A stretch of DNA of 64,000 nt from Selenomonadales bacterium (GTDB taxonomy: Bacteria > Bacillota > Negativicutes > Sporomusales > UBA7701). This document shows, in pieces, positions 43,463-53,189 of the stretch. How positions within the stretch are numbered: the stretch's first letter is position 1; each line of letters opens with the position of its first letter. Location: the NCBI GenBank assembly GCA_018434945.1, contig JAHDOI010000029.1, positions 21,133-85,132 on the forward strand, given 5' to 3'. Under the pieces are notes generated by a model. It saw only the letters and a program-made list of their open reading frames with translations, ran no database searches and was not told the origin of the DNA. The position numbers were made by a program, and so were the translations under genes.

Positions 43463-44479
43463 TTGACCCTGATACTCGGCCTCGAGACAAGCTGCGACGA
43501 AACATCGGCAGCAGTTGTAGCCGACGGACGGACAGTCCTGTCGAACATCATATCTTCTCAGGTGGAGCTGCACCAGCGTTACGGCGGTGTCGTGCCGGAA
43601 ATCGCCTCCCGCAAACACATCGAGAACGTAATGCCGGTTGTTCACCAGGCACTCACTGACGCCGGAGTAAAATTGGCCGACATCGACGCCATCGGCGTCA
43701 CCTATGGTCCTGGGCTGGTAGGAGCCCTGCTTGTAGGGGTGGCGGCTGCCAAAGCTCTTTCCTTTGCAGCCGACAAACCGCTTGTCGGCGTCAACCATCT
43801 GGAGGGCCACGTTTTCGCCAACTTTCTTGCCGACCGCCACCTTGCCCCCCCGCTCATCGCCCTGGTCGTCTCAGGCGGGCACACCTCGCTGGTCGAACTC
43901 GCCGACTACAACACCTTCCGTCTCCTGGGACAGACGCGCGACGACGCCGCCGGCGAAGCCTTCGACAAGGTTGCCCGGGTCCTCAGCCTGCCGTACCCTG
44001 GCGGGCCGGAGATCGAAAGACTGGCCGCCGGAGGCGACCCTGAGGCCATCGCATTTCCGCGCGCCCTGAGCGGCGCCGGCTGTGAATTCAGCTTCAGCGG
44101 CCTCAAATCCGCGGTCCTCAACCACCTCAACGCCGCCCGCCAGAAAGGCGAGGCGGTCAACGAAGCCGACGTCGCCGCGAGCTTTCAGGCCGCCGTCGTC
44201 GAAGTCCTTGTCGCGAAAACCATCCAGGCGGCCAGGGACGCCGGTATCGGCAGAGTCGTCCTCGCGGGAGGAGTGGCGGCCAACGGCCGTCTGCGCGCCG
44301 ACCTCGCCGCCCGCTGCGCCGAGCAAAACATGACGCTCCACTATCCGCCGCCCGTCTACTGCACCGACAACGCCGCCATGATCGCCTGCCGCGCGCACTA
44401 TCAGTTCATCGCCGGGGACCTGGCGGGGCTCAGCCTTAACGCCGTGCCGGCCCTCAGGCTGGGAGAACGCCGCTACTGA
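43463..44479 (+). CDS. tsaD: tRNA N6-adenosine threonylcarbamoyltransferase
   Basis: 338 aa, TTG start 10 nt after [20 protein letters not shown] at the start, metal-binding HLEGH (of [10 protein letters not shown]), [10 protein letters not shown] and GGVAANGRL. Final enzyme of t6A37 synthesis. Its stop abuts a cluster of DnaA-box-like sequences. Confidence 0.96.
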   Translation: MTLILGLETSCDETSAAVVADGRTVLSNIISSQVELHQRYGGVVPEIASRKHIENVMPVVHQALTDAGVKLADIDAIGVTYGPGLVGALLVGVAAAKALSFAADKPLVGVNHLEGHVFANFLADRHLAPPLIALVVSGGHTSLVELADYNTFRLLGQTRDDAAGEAFDKVARVLSLPYPGGPEIERLAAGGDPEAIAFPRALSGAGCEFSFSGLKSAVLNHLNAARQKGEAVNEADVAASFQAAVVEVLVAKTIQAARDAGIGRVVLAGGVAANGRLRADLAARCAEQNMTLHYPPPVYCTDNAAMIACRAHYQFIAGDLAGLSLNAVPALRLGERRY

Positions 44480-44587
44480 TGTGGAAAAAGAATTATCCTA
44501 CAATTGTGGATAAAGTGACTAAAATGTAAAAAAATGACGAGAAACAACGTGATTTTCTGTGGATAACCCTGTGAATTGTGTTGATAA
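44480..44587. promoter_or_regulatory. Cluster of DnaA-box-like sequences
   Basis: Two perfect TGTGGATAA boxes (44505-44513, 44558-44566) and two with one mismatch (TGTGGAAAA at 44480-44488, TGTTGATAA at 44579-44587), all in the same orientation within 108 bp; a TTATCCTACA lies at 44493. AT-rich sequence follows (about 44610-44690). No dnaA or dnaN gene is near. Confidence 0.6.
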
Positions 44588-44837
44588 GCCTGGGATGACT
44601 GGATAGTCATAATGGCGGAGATGTAAAAAATAGCGAACAATAATTATATATGTCCCAATATGTCGATAGAAATGTCATATATTCGCTATCGATGGCGGGT
44701 TTCGCCGGCCGGCAATTCCCCAGGGAGACGGAGCGGCCGGCCTTTGTCATGCCGGTCGATATATTTCAGCCGGCAAACAGGAATTTTGCCGGTCGAAGTT
44801 GAATATTATCAAGCTTAAAACGCCGCAGGAGGTTTCA
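44588..44837. other. Non-coding stretch before the ANTAR kinase
   Basis: The left half is AT-rich with three ATGTC repeats near 44650-44685. The right half is GC-rich with CCGGC-containing inverted segments (44705-44800) that can pair. AGGAGG at 44828-44833 serves the kinase gene. No RNA family recognised. Confidence 0.5.
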
Positions 44838-46256
44838 ATGGGTATCGTCGGTGACGTCTGCCGGAAAACGACCGCACTGACCGCGGAACAGATCGACGCG
44901 CTCGAAATAATCGCCGACGGCCTGCAAATCGCCGCCGACCTGGCCCACGCCCAGGTGACCGTCTACGCCAGGGCCCGAGATACGGCGCTCCTGGTCATAA
45001 TCGCCCAGGCCAAGCCTCACACCAGCTTCATCCAATACAGGCCAAACCTTCTCGGCACTACGGTCAGCGCCACCGAGGAACCCCTTATATGGAGGACCAT
45101 CACCACCGGCGGGCAAATCAGCGGTGAGCGGGAATGGGCGCTTGGCATGGAAGTCCTCGCCATGCACACATTCCCCGTTGCCGACGCCGCCGGCCAAACA
45201 GTCGCCGCCGTAAGCTTCGAATCAGGCATCGAGGACGACGCCGCCGGTGATCACGGCATCCTCGTCGAAACAGCCTACCAGTTCCTTACCTCGTCCCGCG
45301 TCGTCGCCGGCACTGTCTACCGGCCGCTCTCGGCTCGCGAAGGCATCATCATCCTCGACGACCGCGGGCGGGTCGTATACGCCAACACCGCCGCCGCCAG
45401 CATCTACAAACTCTTCGGCGTCGGGCGCATTATCGGCCGGCGCGTCTACGACAGGCATGTCAACCTCCGTCTCGCCCTCAAGGCCGCCAGCACCCGCCAG
45501 CCGCAGGAAAGCGAGCTGGAAATCGGCAGCGTCATCCTCGCCCAGCGGGCTATTCCCATCGTCCGCGGCGGCCAGACGGTACGGACCATCATGATCGTAG
45601 CCGACATAACGGAAGTCAAGAAAAAAGAAAAAGAACTCCTCATTAAATCGGCGGTCATCCAGGAAATACATCATCGCGTGAAAAACAACCTCCAGACCAT
45701 CGCCAGCCTCCTCAGGCTCCAGGCGCGCCGCACCCCGTCGGCGGAAGTCAAGGCGGCCCTGCGCGAAAGCGTCAACCGTATCCTCAGCATATCGGTCGTC
45801 CATGAATTCCTCTCCCAGCAGGACGCCGAATTCATCGACGTATCCGAGGTCGCCAAAAATATCCTCGACCTCGTCATCGAAAACATGCTCGAACCCGACT
45901 TTAACGTCCAGACGGTATTCAACGGCCAACGGATGGTGCTGCCTTCCGACCAGGCGATAAGCCTGGCCCTGGCGATCAACGAACTCATCCAGAACTCCAT
46001 CGAGCATGGTTTCGTCGGACGGCGCGAAGGAGTCATCGGCGTGGAAATCGTCGCCATCAAAGACGCCTACCAGATCGACATCTGGGACAACGGCATCGGC
46101 CTGCCGCCCGATTTCGGCCGGAAAGAGTCCAACAGTCTCGGTCTGCAGATCATCAGGACGCTTGTCGAGAACGACCTTGGCGGCACGTTCCGGCTGCACT
46201 CGCGGAACGGAACCAAGGCAAGCATAATCGTACCGTGCAGCACGGAGGGAGGATAA
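44838..46256 (+). CDS. PdtaS-type histidine kinase (GAF-like + PAS + HisKA_2/HATPase)
   Basis: 472 aa, soluble. An N-terminal GAF-like sensor (about 10-145) and a PAS domain (about 165-270) precede the H-box IHHRVKNNLQTIASLLRLQ of the HisKA_2 class and a HATPase domain (ELIQNSIEHGF, DNGIGLP, SLGLQIIRTL). ATG 44838 follows AGGAGG; the upstream TTG is less likely. Pairs with the ANTAR regulator 1 bp downstream. Confidence 0.92.
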   Translation: MGIVGDVCRKTTALTAEQIDALEIIADGLQIAADLAHAQVTVYARARDTALLVIIAQAKPHTSFIQYRPNLLGTTVSATEEPLIWRTITTGGQISGEREWALGMEVLAMHTFPVADAAGQTVAAVSFESGIEDDAAGDHGILVETAYQFLTSSRVVAGTVYRPLSAREGIIILDDRGRVVYANTAAASIYKLFGVGRIIGRRVYDRHVNLRLALKAASTRQPQESELEIGSVILAQRAIPIVRGGQTVRTIMIVADITEVKKKEKELLIKSAVIQEIHHRVKNNLQTIASLLRLQARRTPSAEVKAALRESVNRILSISVVHEFLSQQDAEFIDVSEVAKNILDLVIENMLEPDFNVQTVFNGQRMVLPSDQAISLALAINELIQNSIEHGFVGRREGVIGVEIVAIKDAYQIDIWDNGIGLPPDFGRKESNSLGLQIIRTLVENDLGGTFRLHSRNGTKASIIVPCSTEGG

Positions 46257-46257
46257 C

Positions 46258-46836
46258 ATGCAACCCTTACGAATCGTCATCGCCGACAATGAATCCATAA
46301 TCCGCATGGATCTTAAGGAACTCCTGGAAGAAGCGGGCCACACCGTCGTGGGCGAAGCGTCGGACGGCGTCAAAGCGATCGAACTGACCCGCCGCCACAA
46401 GCCCGACCTCGTCGTCATGGACATCAAAATGCCCGAAATGGACGGCATCACTGCCGCAAAAATCATCTCCAACGAAAAAATCGCTCCAGTGCTCCTCCTC
46501 ACCGCCTTCAGCCAGAAGGAAATCGTCGAAAAAGCCAAAGACTCCGGCGTACTGGCGTACCTCGTCAAGCCGGTCAAGGAAGCCAACCTCTTCCCGGCTA
46601 TCGAGATTGCCCTGTCGCGCTTCCAGGAGTTCGCCGAACTCGAGCGCGAACTCGAGGAAGTGAAAAACTCCCTCGAGACCCGCAAAATCCTCGACCGGGC
46701 CAAAGGCATCCTCATGGACGCCTACAACCTCAGCGAAAGCGAAGCCTACCGCCGCATCCAGCAATACAGCATGTCCAAACGCAAATCGATCAGGGAAGTG
46801 GCCGAAGCAATCGTCGAAGCCGCAACAAAGAAATAG
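46258..46836 (+). CDS. ANTAR-domain response regulator (PdtaR/EutV-like)
   Basis: 192 aa. Receiver domain (residues 1-120: IADNESIIR, phospho-site VVMDIKMPEMDG, YLVKPV) joined by a coiled coil to an ANTAR RNA-binding domain (about 130-190: ILDRAKGILMDAYNLSESEAYRRIQ). Such proteins stop transcription termination by binding paired hexaloop hairpins. No clear paired-hairpin target was found in this window. Confidence 0.95.
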   Translation: MQPLRIVIADNESIIRMDLKELLEEAGHTVVGEASDGVKAIELTRRHKPDLVVMDIKMPEMDGITAAKIISNEKIAPVLLLTAFSQKEIVEKAKDSGVLAYLVKPVKEANLFPAIEIALSRFQEFAELERELEEVKNSLETRKILDRAKGILMDAYNLSESEAYRRIQQYSMSKRKSIREVAEAIVEAATKK

Positions 46837-46854
46837 CCTTATGAGGTTAATGCT

Positions 46855-47340
46855 ATGAAGCGTCGTTACGAAGTTCATCCCGTCGCCGGCAAAAACTCGC
46901 TGCGCTTCTGGCCCGACGCGGTCAGCCCCCTCAGGGTCATCTGGAACTTCACCATCATCTCCCTCGGCCGCGTGTCGCCCTCCTTCCGGGTCAAAAACTT
47001 CCTCTACCGCCTCCTGGGCGTAAAAATCGGCAAAAACGCGTCCGTCGGTCTCATGGTCATGCTGGACATCTTCTTCCCCGAGACGATCGACATCGGCGAC
47101 AACGTAATCATCGGCTACAATACCACCCTCCTCGGCCATGAATTTCTCAAAGACGAATGGCGCAAGGGCAAAATAATCATCGAAAAAGACGTCGTCATCG
47201 GTGCCAACTGCACCATTCTCCCCGGTGTGGTCATCGGCGAAGGCGCGGTCGTCTCCGCCATGACACTCGTCAACCGCGACATCCCGCCGCGTTCCTTCTT
47301 CGGGGGCGTGCCTGCGCGGGACCTGAGGGCGGGCAAATGA
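46855..47340 (+). CDS. Hexapeptide-repeat acyltransferase
   Basis: 161 aa, left-handed beta-helix. IGDNVIIGYNTTLLGHEF, VIGANCTILPGVVIGEGAVV and GVPARDLR are hexapeptide and C-terminal marks of the maltose/galactoside acetyltransferase group. The acceptor is unknown; a surface polysaccharide or lipid is possible. Overlaps the next gene by 4 bp. Confidence 0.88.
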   Translation: MKRRYEVHPVAGKNSLRFWPDAVSPLRVIWNFTIISLGRVSPSFRVKNFLYRLLGVKIGKNASVGLMVMLDIFFPETIDIGDNVIIGYNTTLLGHEFLKDEWRKGKIIIEKDVVIGANCTILPGVVIGEGAVVSAMTLVNRDIPPRSFFGGVPARDLRAGK

Positions 47341-47930
47341 TCGCCCTCTTCTACCGGCGCTGGTTCCTGCTCGCCCTCGTCGCCGTAAATGCCGCCGGCA
47401 CCGTCTGGGGTATCGTCTGGTACTGGGAGCAGCTCCTCGCCACACCCTGGCACCTGCTGCCGTTCGTCCCCGACTCGCCCGGCCATGCCGCTCTCTTCGG
47501 CGTCTTCGTCTGGTGGCTGGCGGCCGGACGATTGGGGCGTCTCGGCGCCGGACGGACCTTCCTGGCCTGGGCGGGCGTGCTGGGGGTAATCAAATACGGT
47601 CTGTGGACAACCGTCATCATCAGCCAATACCTCATCGCCCAGGGGACCCAGCCCGGCATACAGGACTGGATGCTCTACTTCAGCCACGGCGGCATGGCGG
47701 TCCAGGGACTCGTCTACATGGGACGGCTGCCCAGGGCGGCGATGCCGGCCGCGCTGACCGTGCTGTGGCTGGCGGTCAACGACTTCTTCGACTACATCCT
47801 CTTCACCCACCCGCGGCTGCCGCTTCCCGACCAGGTCGCGGCGGCCGCCTGGACCAATATCATCCTTACAGCCCTGGTGGCGGTACTGGCGTATTGGCTT
47901 ATCAACAGAAAGACAACCGGCAGGGCTTGA
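47337..47930 (+). CDS. DUF1405 membrane protein
   Basis: 197 aa with about six membrane helices. The motif-like stretches YWEQLLATPWHLLPFVPDSP and NDFFDYILFTHPRLP are typical of DUF1405 (YpjA-type). Function unknown. Start overlaps the acyltransferase stop; the gene's own stop codon lies in the loop of a terminator hairpin. Confidence 0.88.
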   Translation: MIALFYRRWFLLALVAVNAAGTVWGIVWYWEQLLATPWHLLPFVPDSPGHAALFGVFVWWLAAGRLGRLGAGRTFLAWAGVLGVIKYGLWTTVIISQYLIAQGTQPGIQDWMLYFSHGGMAVQGLVYMGRLPRAAMPAALTVLWLAVNDFFDYILFTHPRLPLPDQVAAAAWTNIILTALVAVLAYWLINRKTTGRA

Positions 47931-47947
47931 CCCTGCCGGTTTTTTTG
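47915..47947 (+). terminator. Intrinsic terminator overlapping the DUF1405 stop
   Basis: AACCGGCAGGG CTTGA CCCTGCCGGTT followed by TTTTTTG; the TGA stop is inside the loop. Confidence 0.93.
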
Positions 47948-48088
47948 TGCACTTCTGCGGCCGTGCGGGACAATGTCCGGTCCCCCTCCAGCATGCATAA
48001 AATAACCGTCGGGCGAAGAAAATACCAGAGATGTCCCGAACGGGCCAAAAAATGTTGTAAAAAATGCTGATTTTCCCCGCCGCTGCTC

Positions 48089-48117
48089 TTGATTTTCCGC
48101 CGTGAATTATATATCAT
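48089..48117 (+). promoter_or_regulatory. Sigma-A promoter of groESL
   Basis: TTGATT (48089-48094), 17-bp spacer, TATCAT (48112-48117). CIRCE begins 11 bp downstream, at the transcription start. Confidence 0.75.
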
Positions 48118-48128
48118 AATTTATGGAA

Positions 48129-48155
48129 TTAGCACTCGCCGTTGGTGAGTGCTAA
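48129..48155. promoter_or_regulatory. CIRCE operator (HrcA-binding)
   Basis: Perfect TTAGCACTC n9 GAGTGCTAA, the operator through which HrcA represses chaperone genes until heat shock. Confidence 0.98.
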
Positions 48156-48202
48156 CAACAAGCATACATAGTAACACAAATACAGAAGGAGGGTTTTACC
48201 AC

Positions 48203-48487
48203 ATGATCAAGCCGTTAGGCGACAGGGTAGTAATCAAAGTCCTCGAGAAAGAAGAGAAGACCAAGAGCGGCATCGTCCTTCCCGACACCGCCAAAGAAAA
48301 GCCCCAGGAGGGCAAAATCGTAGCGGTCGGCACCGGCAAAGTGCTCGACAACGGTCAGCGCATCGCGCTCGACGTCAAAGAAGGCGACAAGGTCATCTTC
48401 TCCAAGTATGCCGGCACCGAAGTCAAAATCGACGGCCAGGATTATCTCATCCTCAGCGAGCGCGACGTCCTGGCGATTGTTGAGTAA
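48203..48487 (+). CDS. groES: Co-chaperonin GroES
   Basis: 94 aa. [21 protein letters not shown] and the mobile loop [18 protein letters not shown] are classic. ATG 48203 follows AAGGAGGG. Caps the GroEL ring; first gene of the CIRCE-controlled operon. Confidence 0.98.
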   Translation: MIKPLGDRVVIKVLEKEEKTKSGIVLPDTAKEKPQEGKIVAVGTGKVLDNGQRIALDVKEGDKVIFSKYAGTEVKIDGQDYLILSERDVLAIVE

Positions 48488-48500
48488 TATAAGGGGGTAA

Positions 48501-50141
<1,641 letters not shown>

Positions 50142-50173
50142 GTCATAGCCAAAAACCACATGTAGAATAAGAC

Positions 50174-50207
50174 AAAGGGCGGGCAAATAATCATTTGCCC
50201 GCCCTTT
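50174..50207. terminator. Hairpin terminator after groEL
   Basis: Perfect stem AAAGGGCGGGCAAAT AATC ATTTGCCCGCCCTTT; the T run is short but the stem is 15 bp. Confidence 0.85.
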
Positions 50208-50393
50208 CCCATGTGACGATAATTTTTAAGTAAAGCATAGCGTTTTAGATTGGGCTGCGCATGAGTTCGCCAACTTGTGCGCGGCTTCTTATTTTTGCTT
50301 CCTTCGTCACGTGAAGGTAGACTCTGCTGGGAGTAGTCACGGGGCCCAATCCCGGTGCGAAATGGCTGGAGTGGGAGGGGCTGTTCTGCTCGT
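50208..50393. other. Non-coding stretch between groEL and the aroQ remnant
   Basis: 186 bp without an open frame, ribosome site or clear hairpin that I can support. It may contain flanking decay of the aroQ locus. Confidence 0.4.
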
Positions 50394-50538
50394 TTACCGC
50401 TTATCGATAAGCTGCACGGCGGCATCGAGGGCAAGTATGTAACTGTCGGGCGAGGTTCTTCTGTCCGAGCGCCGCAGTTTCCGATCTGCCGAGAAGGTTG
50501 AGGTTAGGTCCATGGATGACTACTACTTTTCGCGGCAA
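50394..50538 (-). pseudogene. aroQ: Remnant of type II 3-dehydroquinate dehydratase with internal deletion
   Basis: On the minus strand a TTG (50538) after AGGAGAGTGA opens PRKVVVIHGPNLNLLGRSE, the unmistakable AroQ N-terminus. After about 25 codons the match stops, and in another frame the sequence PDSYILALDAAVQLIDKR followed by stop matches the AroQ C-terminus (SYlLALdA). Only 145 bp remain of a gene of about 440 bp: roughly 100 codons are deleted and the frame is shifted. Non-functional. Confidence 0.8.
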
Positions 50539-50639
50539 GTTTATCACTCTCCTGGCGTTTTCGTTATGCATTCGGGGAGAAGATTGCGTTATCCTGCTAA
50601 AAACACCGGCGCGCATCTGTAGGTCAAGACGGCGAATTA

Positions 50640-50665
50640 TGCAAAATTTGTTGACAATAGTTGCA
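50640..50665. promoter_or_regulatory. Candidate enhancer (UAS) for the sigma-54 regulator, site 1
   Basis: Perfect spaced dyad TGCAA n3 TTGT n2 ACAA n3 TTGCA, centred 99 bp upstream of the -24 GG of the promoter at 50750. A similar dyad stands at the same distance from the second promoter (54814). Confidence 0.7.
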
Positions 50666-50749
50666 CTGATATGCAATTTGGGGTTGGCTGAGAAGCATTC
50701 CCCGGACTGCGATTGCCGGCAGAGAAGCAATAGCGGCCGCTTCCCGGAG

Positions 50750-50765
50750 TGGCATGTTTCTTGCT
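50750..50765 (+). promoter_or_regulatory. Sigma-54 (-24/-12) promoter 1
   Basis: TGGCAT GTTTC TTGCT with 10 bp between GG and GC; fits TGGCAYG n4 TTGCW. Predicted start near 50776, 35 nt before the ATG at 50811. Confidence 0.8.
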
Positions 50766-50810
50766 TTGACCTATATTGCTCGTAAACATCTATTAGGAGG
50801 CAAATGAAGG

Positions 50811-51131
50811 ATGACAACGATTTCCCATATCCCGGATGAAATTGTCGAACAGGTCCTGCTCGACATCGCGATGCTGGTGGAAACCAAATACGGCCCGATG
50901 TTATCCGAAACGGAACTTTTCAACCTGAACAAATTGGACTCACTGCTTGGGGCACAGTTTATAATTGCCCGGCGAGCCAGGCTTGAAGGATACATGATCC
51001 AGGACTGCGATATGTGCTCGTCCTGGGACAAGGGGTTGCGATACTGCAATTACTACCATTTCCAACAGTCCAGTCAGATCAGGCTCGATTACTATTATCA
51101 GGCTTTATGTCCGGCACTTACGCTTAAGTAA
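50811..51131 (+). CDS. Unknown 106-aa cysteine-containing protein
   Basis: No family recognised. The N-terminal half is helical and acidic; the C-terminal half has C66, C69, C79 and C100 (QDCDMCSSWDKGLRYCNYYHF), which could bind metal. No membrane segment. AGGAGG lies 10 nt upstream. It is the first gene behind sigma-54 promoter 1 and is followed by another small unknown gene, so it is a probable target of the adjacent kinase-regulator pair. Confidence 0.75.
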   Translation: MTTISHIPDEIVEQVLLDIAMLVETKYGPMLSETELFNLNKLDSLLGAQFIIARRARLEGYMIQDCDMCSSWDKGLRYCNYYHFQQSSQIRLDYYYQALCPALTLK

Positions 51132-51152
51132 TACTAATATGAGGTGGAAAAG

Positions 51153-51335
51153 ATGATAGCTAGAGAAAAAGTCTCCGAAATGATAAGAGCTCAGTTGGCC
51201 TTGGCGACGGAAGATGTGGTTAACCGTTTGACTGACGATGTTGTCAGAGAGACCGAGCACACGCTATACTCACTTATAAGACAGTTTGTAGCCCATGAGC
51301 GGGAAATTGCGCTTGTCAAGCCAAAGGATAGGTAG
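51153..51335 (+). CDS. Unknown 60-aa helical protein
   Basis: Charged, wholly helical sequence (MIAREKVSEMIRAQLAL ... TEHTLYSLIRQFVAHERE), no cysteines. The ATG at 51153 is placed 5-6 nt after GAGGTGG; a GTG at 51144 overlaps the ribosome site. Same transcript as the 106-aa gene (21-bp gap). Function unknown. Confidence 0.65.
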   Translation: MIAREKVSEMIRAQLALATEDVVNRLTDDVVRETEHTLYSLIRQFVAHEREIALVKPKDR

Positions 51336-51579
51336 CCAACCGCAGTCGTTGTTTCAGCTCCGGCGGCTGGGGATAAAGCTTCTTAGCCGTGTCAAAGATA
51401 TCGGAGAGGCCGATGCAGAAGCCCCCAAACAAGGGGAAGGTGACAGGCACCGCCAAAACCGCTCCTGCCGGCAGCGCGATAATGGCTGACTTTACCGCCG
51501 GCTTAACCGTCACGGGAACAAGGAGATAATTCACAATGCGGTGAAATAACCTCAAGACAGTCGGCTTTACGGAGGAAAT

Positions 51580-53175
51580 GTGAAACGGTTACTTATTCTG
51601 CTGGTTATTCTGGTCGCAGGGCTTTCCCTTACCGCCGCCTTGGACCGCCTTTACTCCCGAAATGAATACGTCCGCCACCAAAACAACCTGGAATTGCTTA
51701 CAGAGAAATTCCAAAGCGTTGTCATGCATAGCCTGACCGACCTCACCGCGATCGGAGACTTGAAGGCGTTTCTGAACGCCCGCAGCGATCTGCCCGACAG
51801 GGACGCGTTCGATCGCTTCGCCGGTGAAGCGAAGCGATATTATCCTACAGTCACTTATTTCGGCTATGCACGCGAAAGCGGCGAAAGTCTGTATCTGCAT
51901 TTTACGACCGGGCAGCCAGGCTCCGAGAACGATGACCGCCCCGGGCGGTTACGCGCACTCGCAACAGTAGCGGAGGTGCGGAAGATGGCGATTTCAGATC
52001 CGTTTTACGCACGTGACCGACTCATAAGCATTGCCGTAGACCCGATTTACCGCGATGAGGCGCTAATAGGGTTCGCCGAGGTTCACTTCGATGTCGGCGC
52101 GATCTTCGATCAGGCAATGTACAATGTCGGTATCGACGATCAACGGTATTATATTCGTATCGCCGCCCCTGAAGGCAGGGTTTTTTGGGAGAAAGGGCTA
52201 ATTCCGGAAGAAGGCGAAAGTCTGGCCCGTAAGGTACACTTCCCGGTGGGTAACGCGTATTGGGATGCCACCGTATCATGGAAGACGTCGCCGGACAACA
52301 ACCTATACGTCCGCGGCATCATCTGGAGCAGCGGCTGTATCGTTACGTTGCTTCTGCTGGTAATCATTAACGTAGTCTGGCAGCGCCAGGCGTGGCTTAC
52401 CAAACAGGTCGACGAGAAAACGGCGGAGCTGATCCTCAAGAACAAAGCAATTATTGAGGCCAAAGAAGCACAGGTCCGCGTGGAAAAACTCTCATCACTC
52501 GGGTCGATGGCCGCGGGGGTTTCCCACGAGATCAACCAGCCGCTAAATTCGATCAAAATCTTATCAAGCGGTATTCTCTACTCGCTCCATAAAGGCGGGC
52601 GGTTCAATCCTGACGACATACGAAAAGTCGTAGAGGAAATCTCTCGCCAGGCGGACCGCATTTCGAGCATTATCAATCAAATGAGATCATTTATCCGTCG
52701 GGACAACAGCGCCCGGGTACCGTGCAACGTGAATGATGCCGTTAAACAGTCGCTGGGCTTGGTCGGGGCGCAGATTATGAACCATGGCGTCGAGGTGCGT
52801 CAGGAACTGTCTGGCAATCTCCCTGCCGTCCTGGTGCCCCCAACCGCTCTTGAAGAAGTGCTGGTCAACCTGCTTGTCAATGCCATGCAGGCTCTGGACA
52901 AGGTCGAACGGCCGGAAAAACAGATTATAATCCGTACCCGGTTTGAGGACGGGGTAGTGATTGAAGTTGCGGACAACGGCCCCGGGGTCAGCGAGGAAAT
53001 CCTTGATAAAGTCTTCGAACCTTTTGTCACTACTCATACCGGCGGCGACAACTGGGGACTCGGTTTATCGATCGCCCATGCGATAATAACAGCCTGTAAC
53101 GGCAATATCGACGTAAAGACCGGAGAGCGCGGCACAACATTTATGATCAGAATCCCGGCGGTTGCCGAATCGTAA
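51580..53175 (+). CDS. Membrane sensor histidine kinase of a sigma-54 system
   Basis: 531 aa. First membrane helix at about 3-21, an extracytoplasmic Cache-like sensor (about 25-245), second helix at about 248-270, coiled linker, then HisKA with H-box GVSHEINQPLNSIKI and HATPase (NLLVNAMQAL, VADNGPGVSEE, WGLGLSIAHAI). The H-box EINQPL is the DctB-like type, which typically partners sigma-54 regulators. GTG/ATG choice: the start MKRLLILL uses GTG after GGAGG. Ligand unknown. Confidence 0.92.
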   Translation: MKRLLILLVILVAGLSLTAALDRLYSRNEYVRHQNNLELLTEKFQSVVMHSLTDLTAIGDLKAFLNARSDLPDRDAFDRFAGEAKRYYPTVTYFGYARESGESLYLHFTTGQPGSENDDRPGRLRALATVAEVRKMAISDPFYARDRLISIAVDPIYRDEALIGFAEVHFDVGAIFDQAMYNVGIDDQRYYIRIAAPEGRVFWEKGLIPEEGESLARKVHFPVGNAYWDATVSWKTSPDNNLYVRGIIWSSGCIVTLLLLVIINVVWQRQAWLTKQVDEKTAELILKNKAIIEAKEAQVRVEKLSSLGSMAAGVSHEINQPLNSIKILSSGILYSLHKGGRFNPDDIRKVVEEISRQADRISSIINQMRSFIRRDNSARVPCNVNDAVKQSLGLVGAQIMNHGVEVRQELSGNLPAVLVPPTALEEVLVNLLVNAMQALDKVERPEKQIIIRTRFEDGVVIEVADNGPGVSEEILDKVFEPFVTTHTGGDNWGLGLSIAHAIITACNGNIDVKTGERGTTFMIRIPAVAES

Positions 53176-53189
53176 AGCGAGGTGCCTTG

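Noticed and set aside
51316..51555. 79-codon minus-strand frame with hydrophobic stretches between the 60-aa gene and the kinase
   Set aside because: Only TTG/GTG starts with no ribosome site in range and no known family; kept as a weak possibility.
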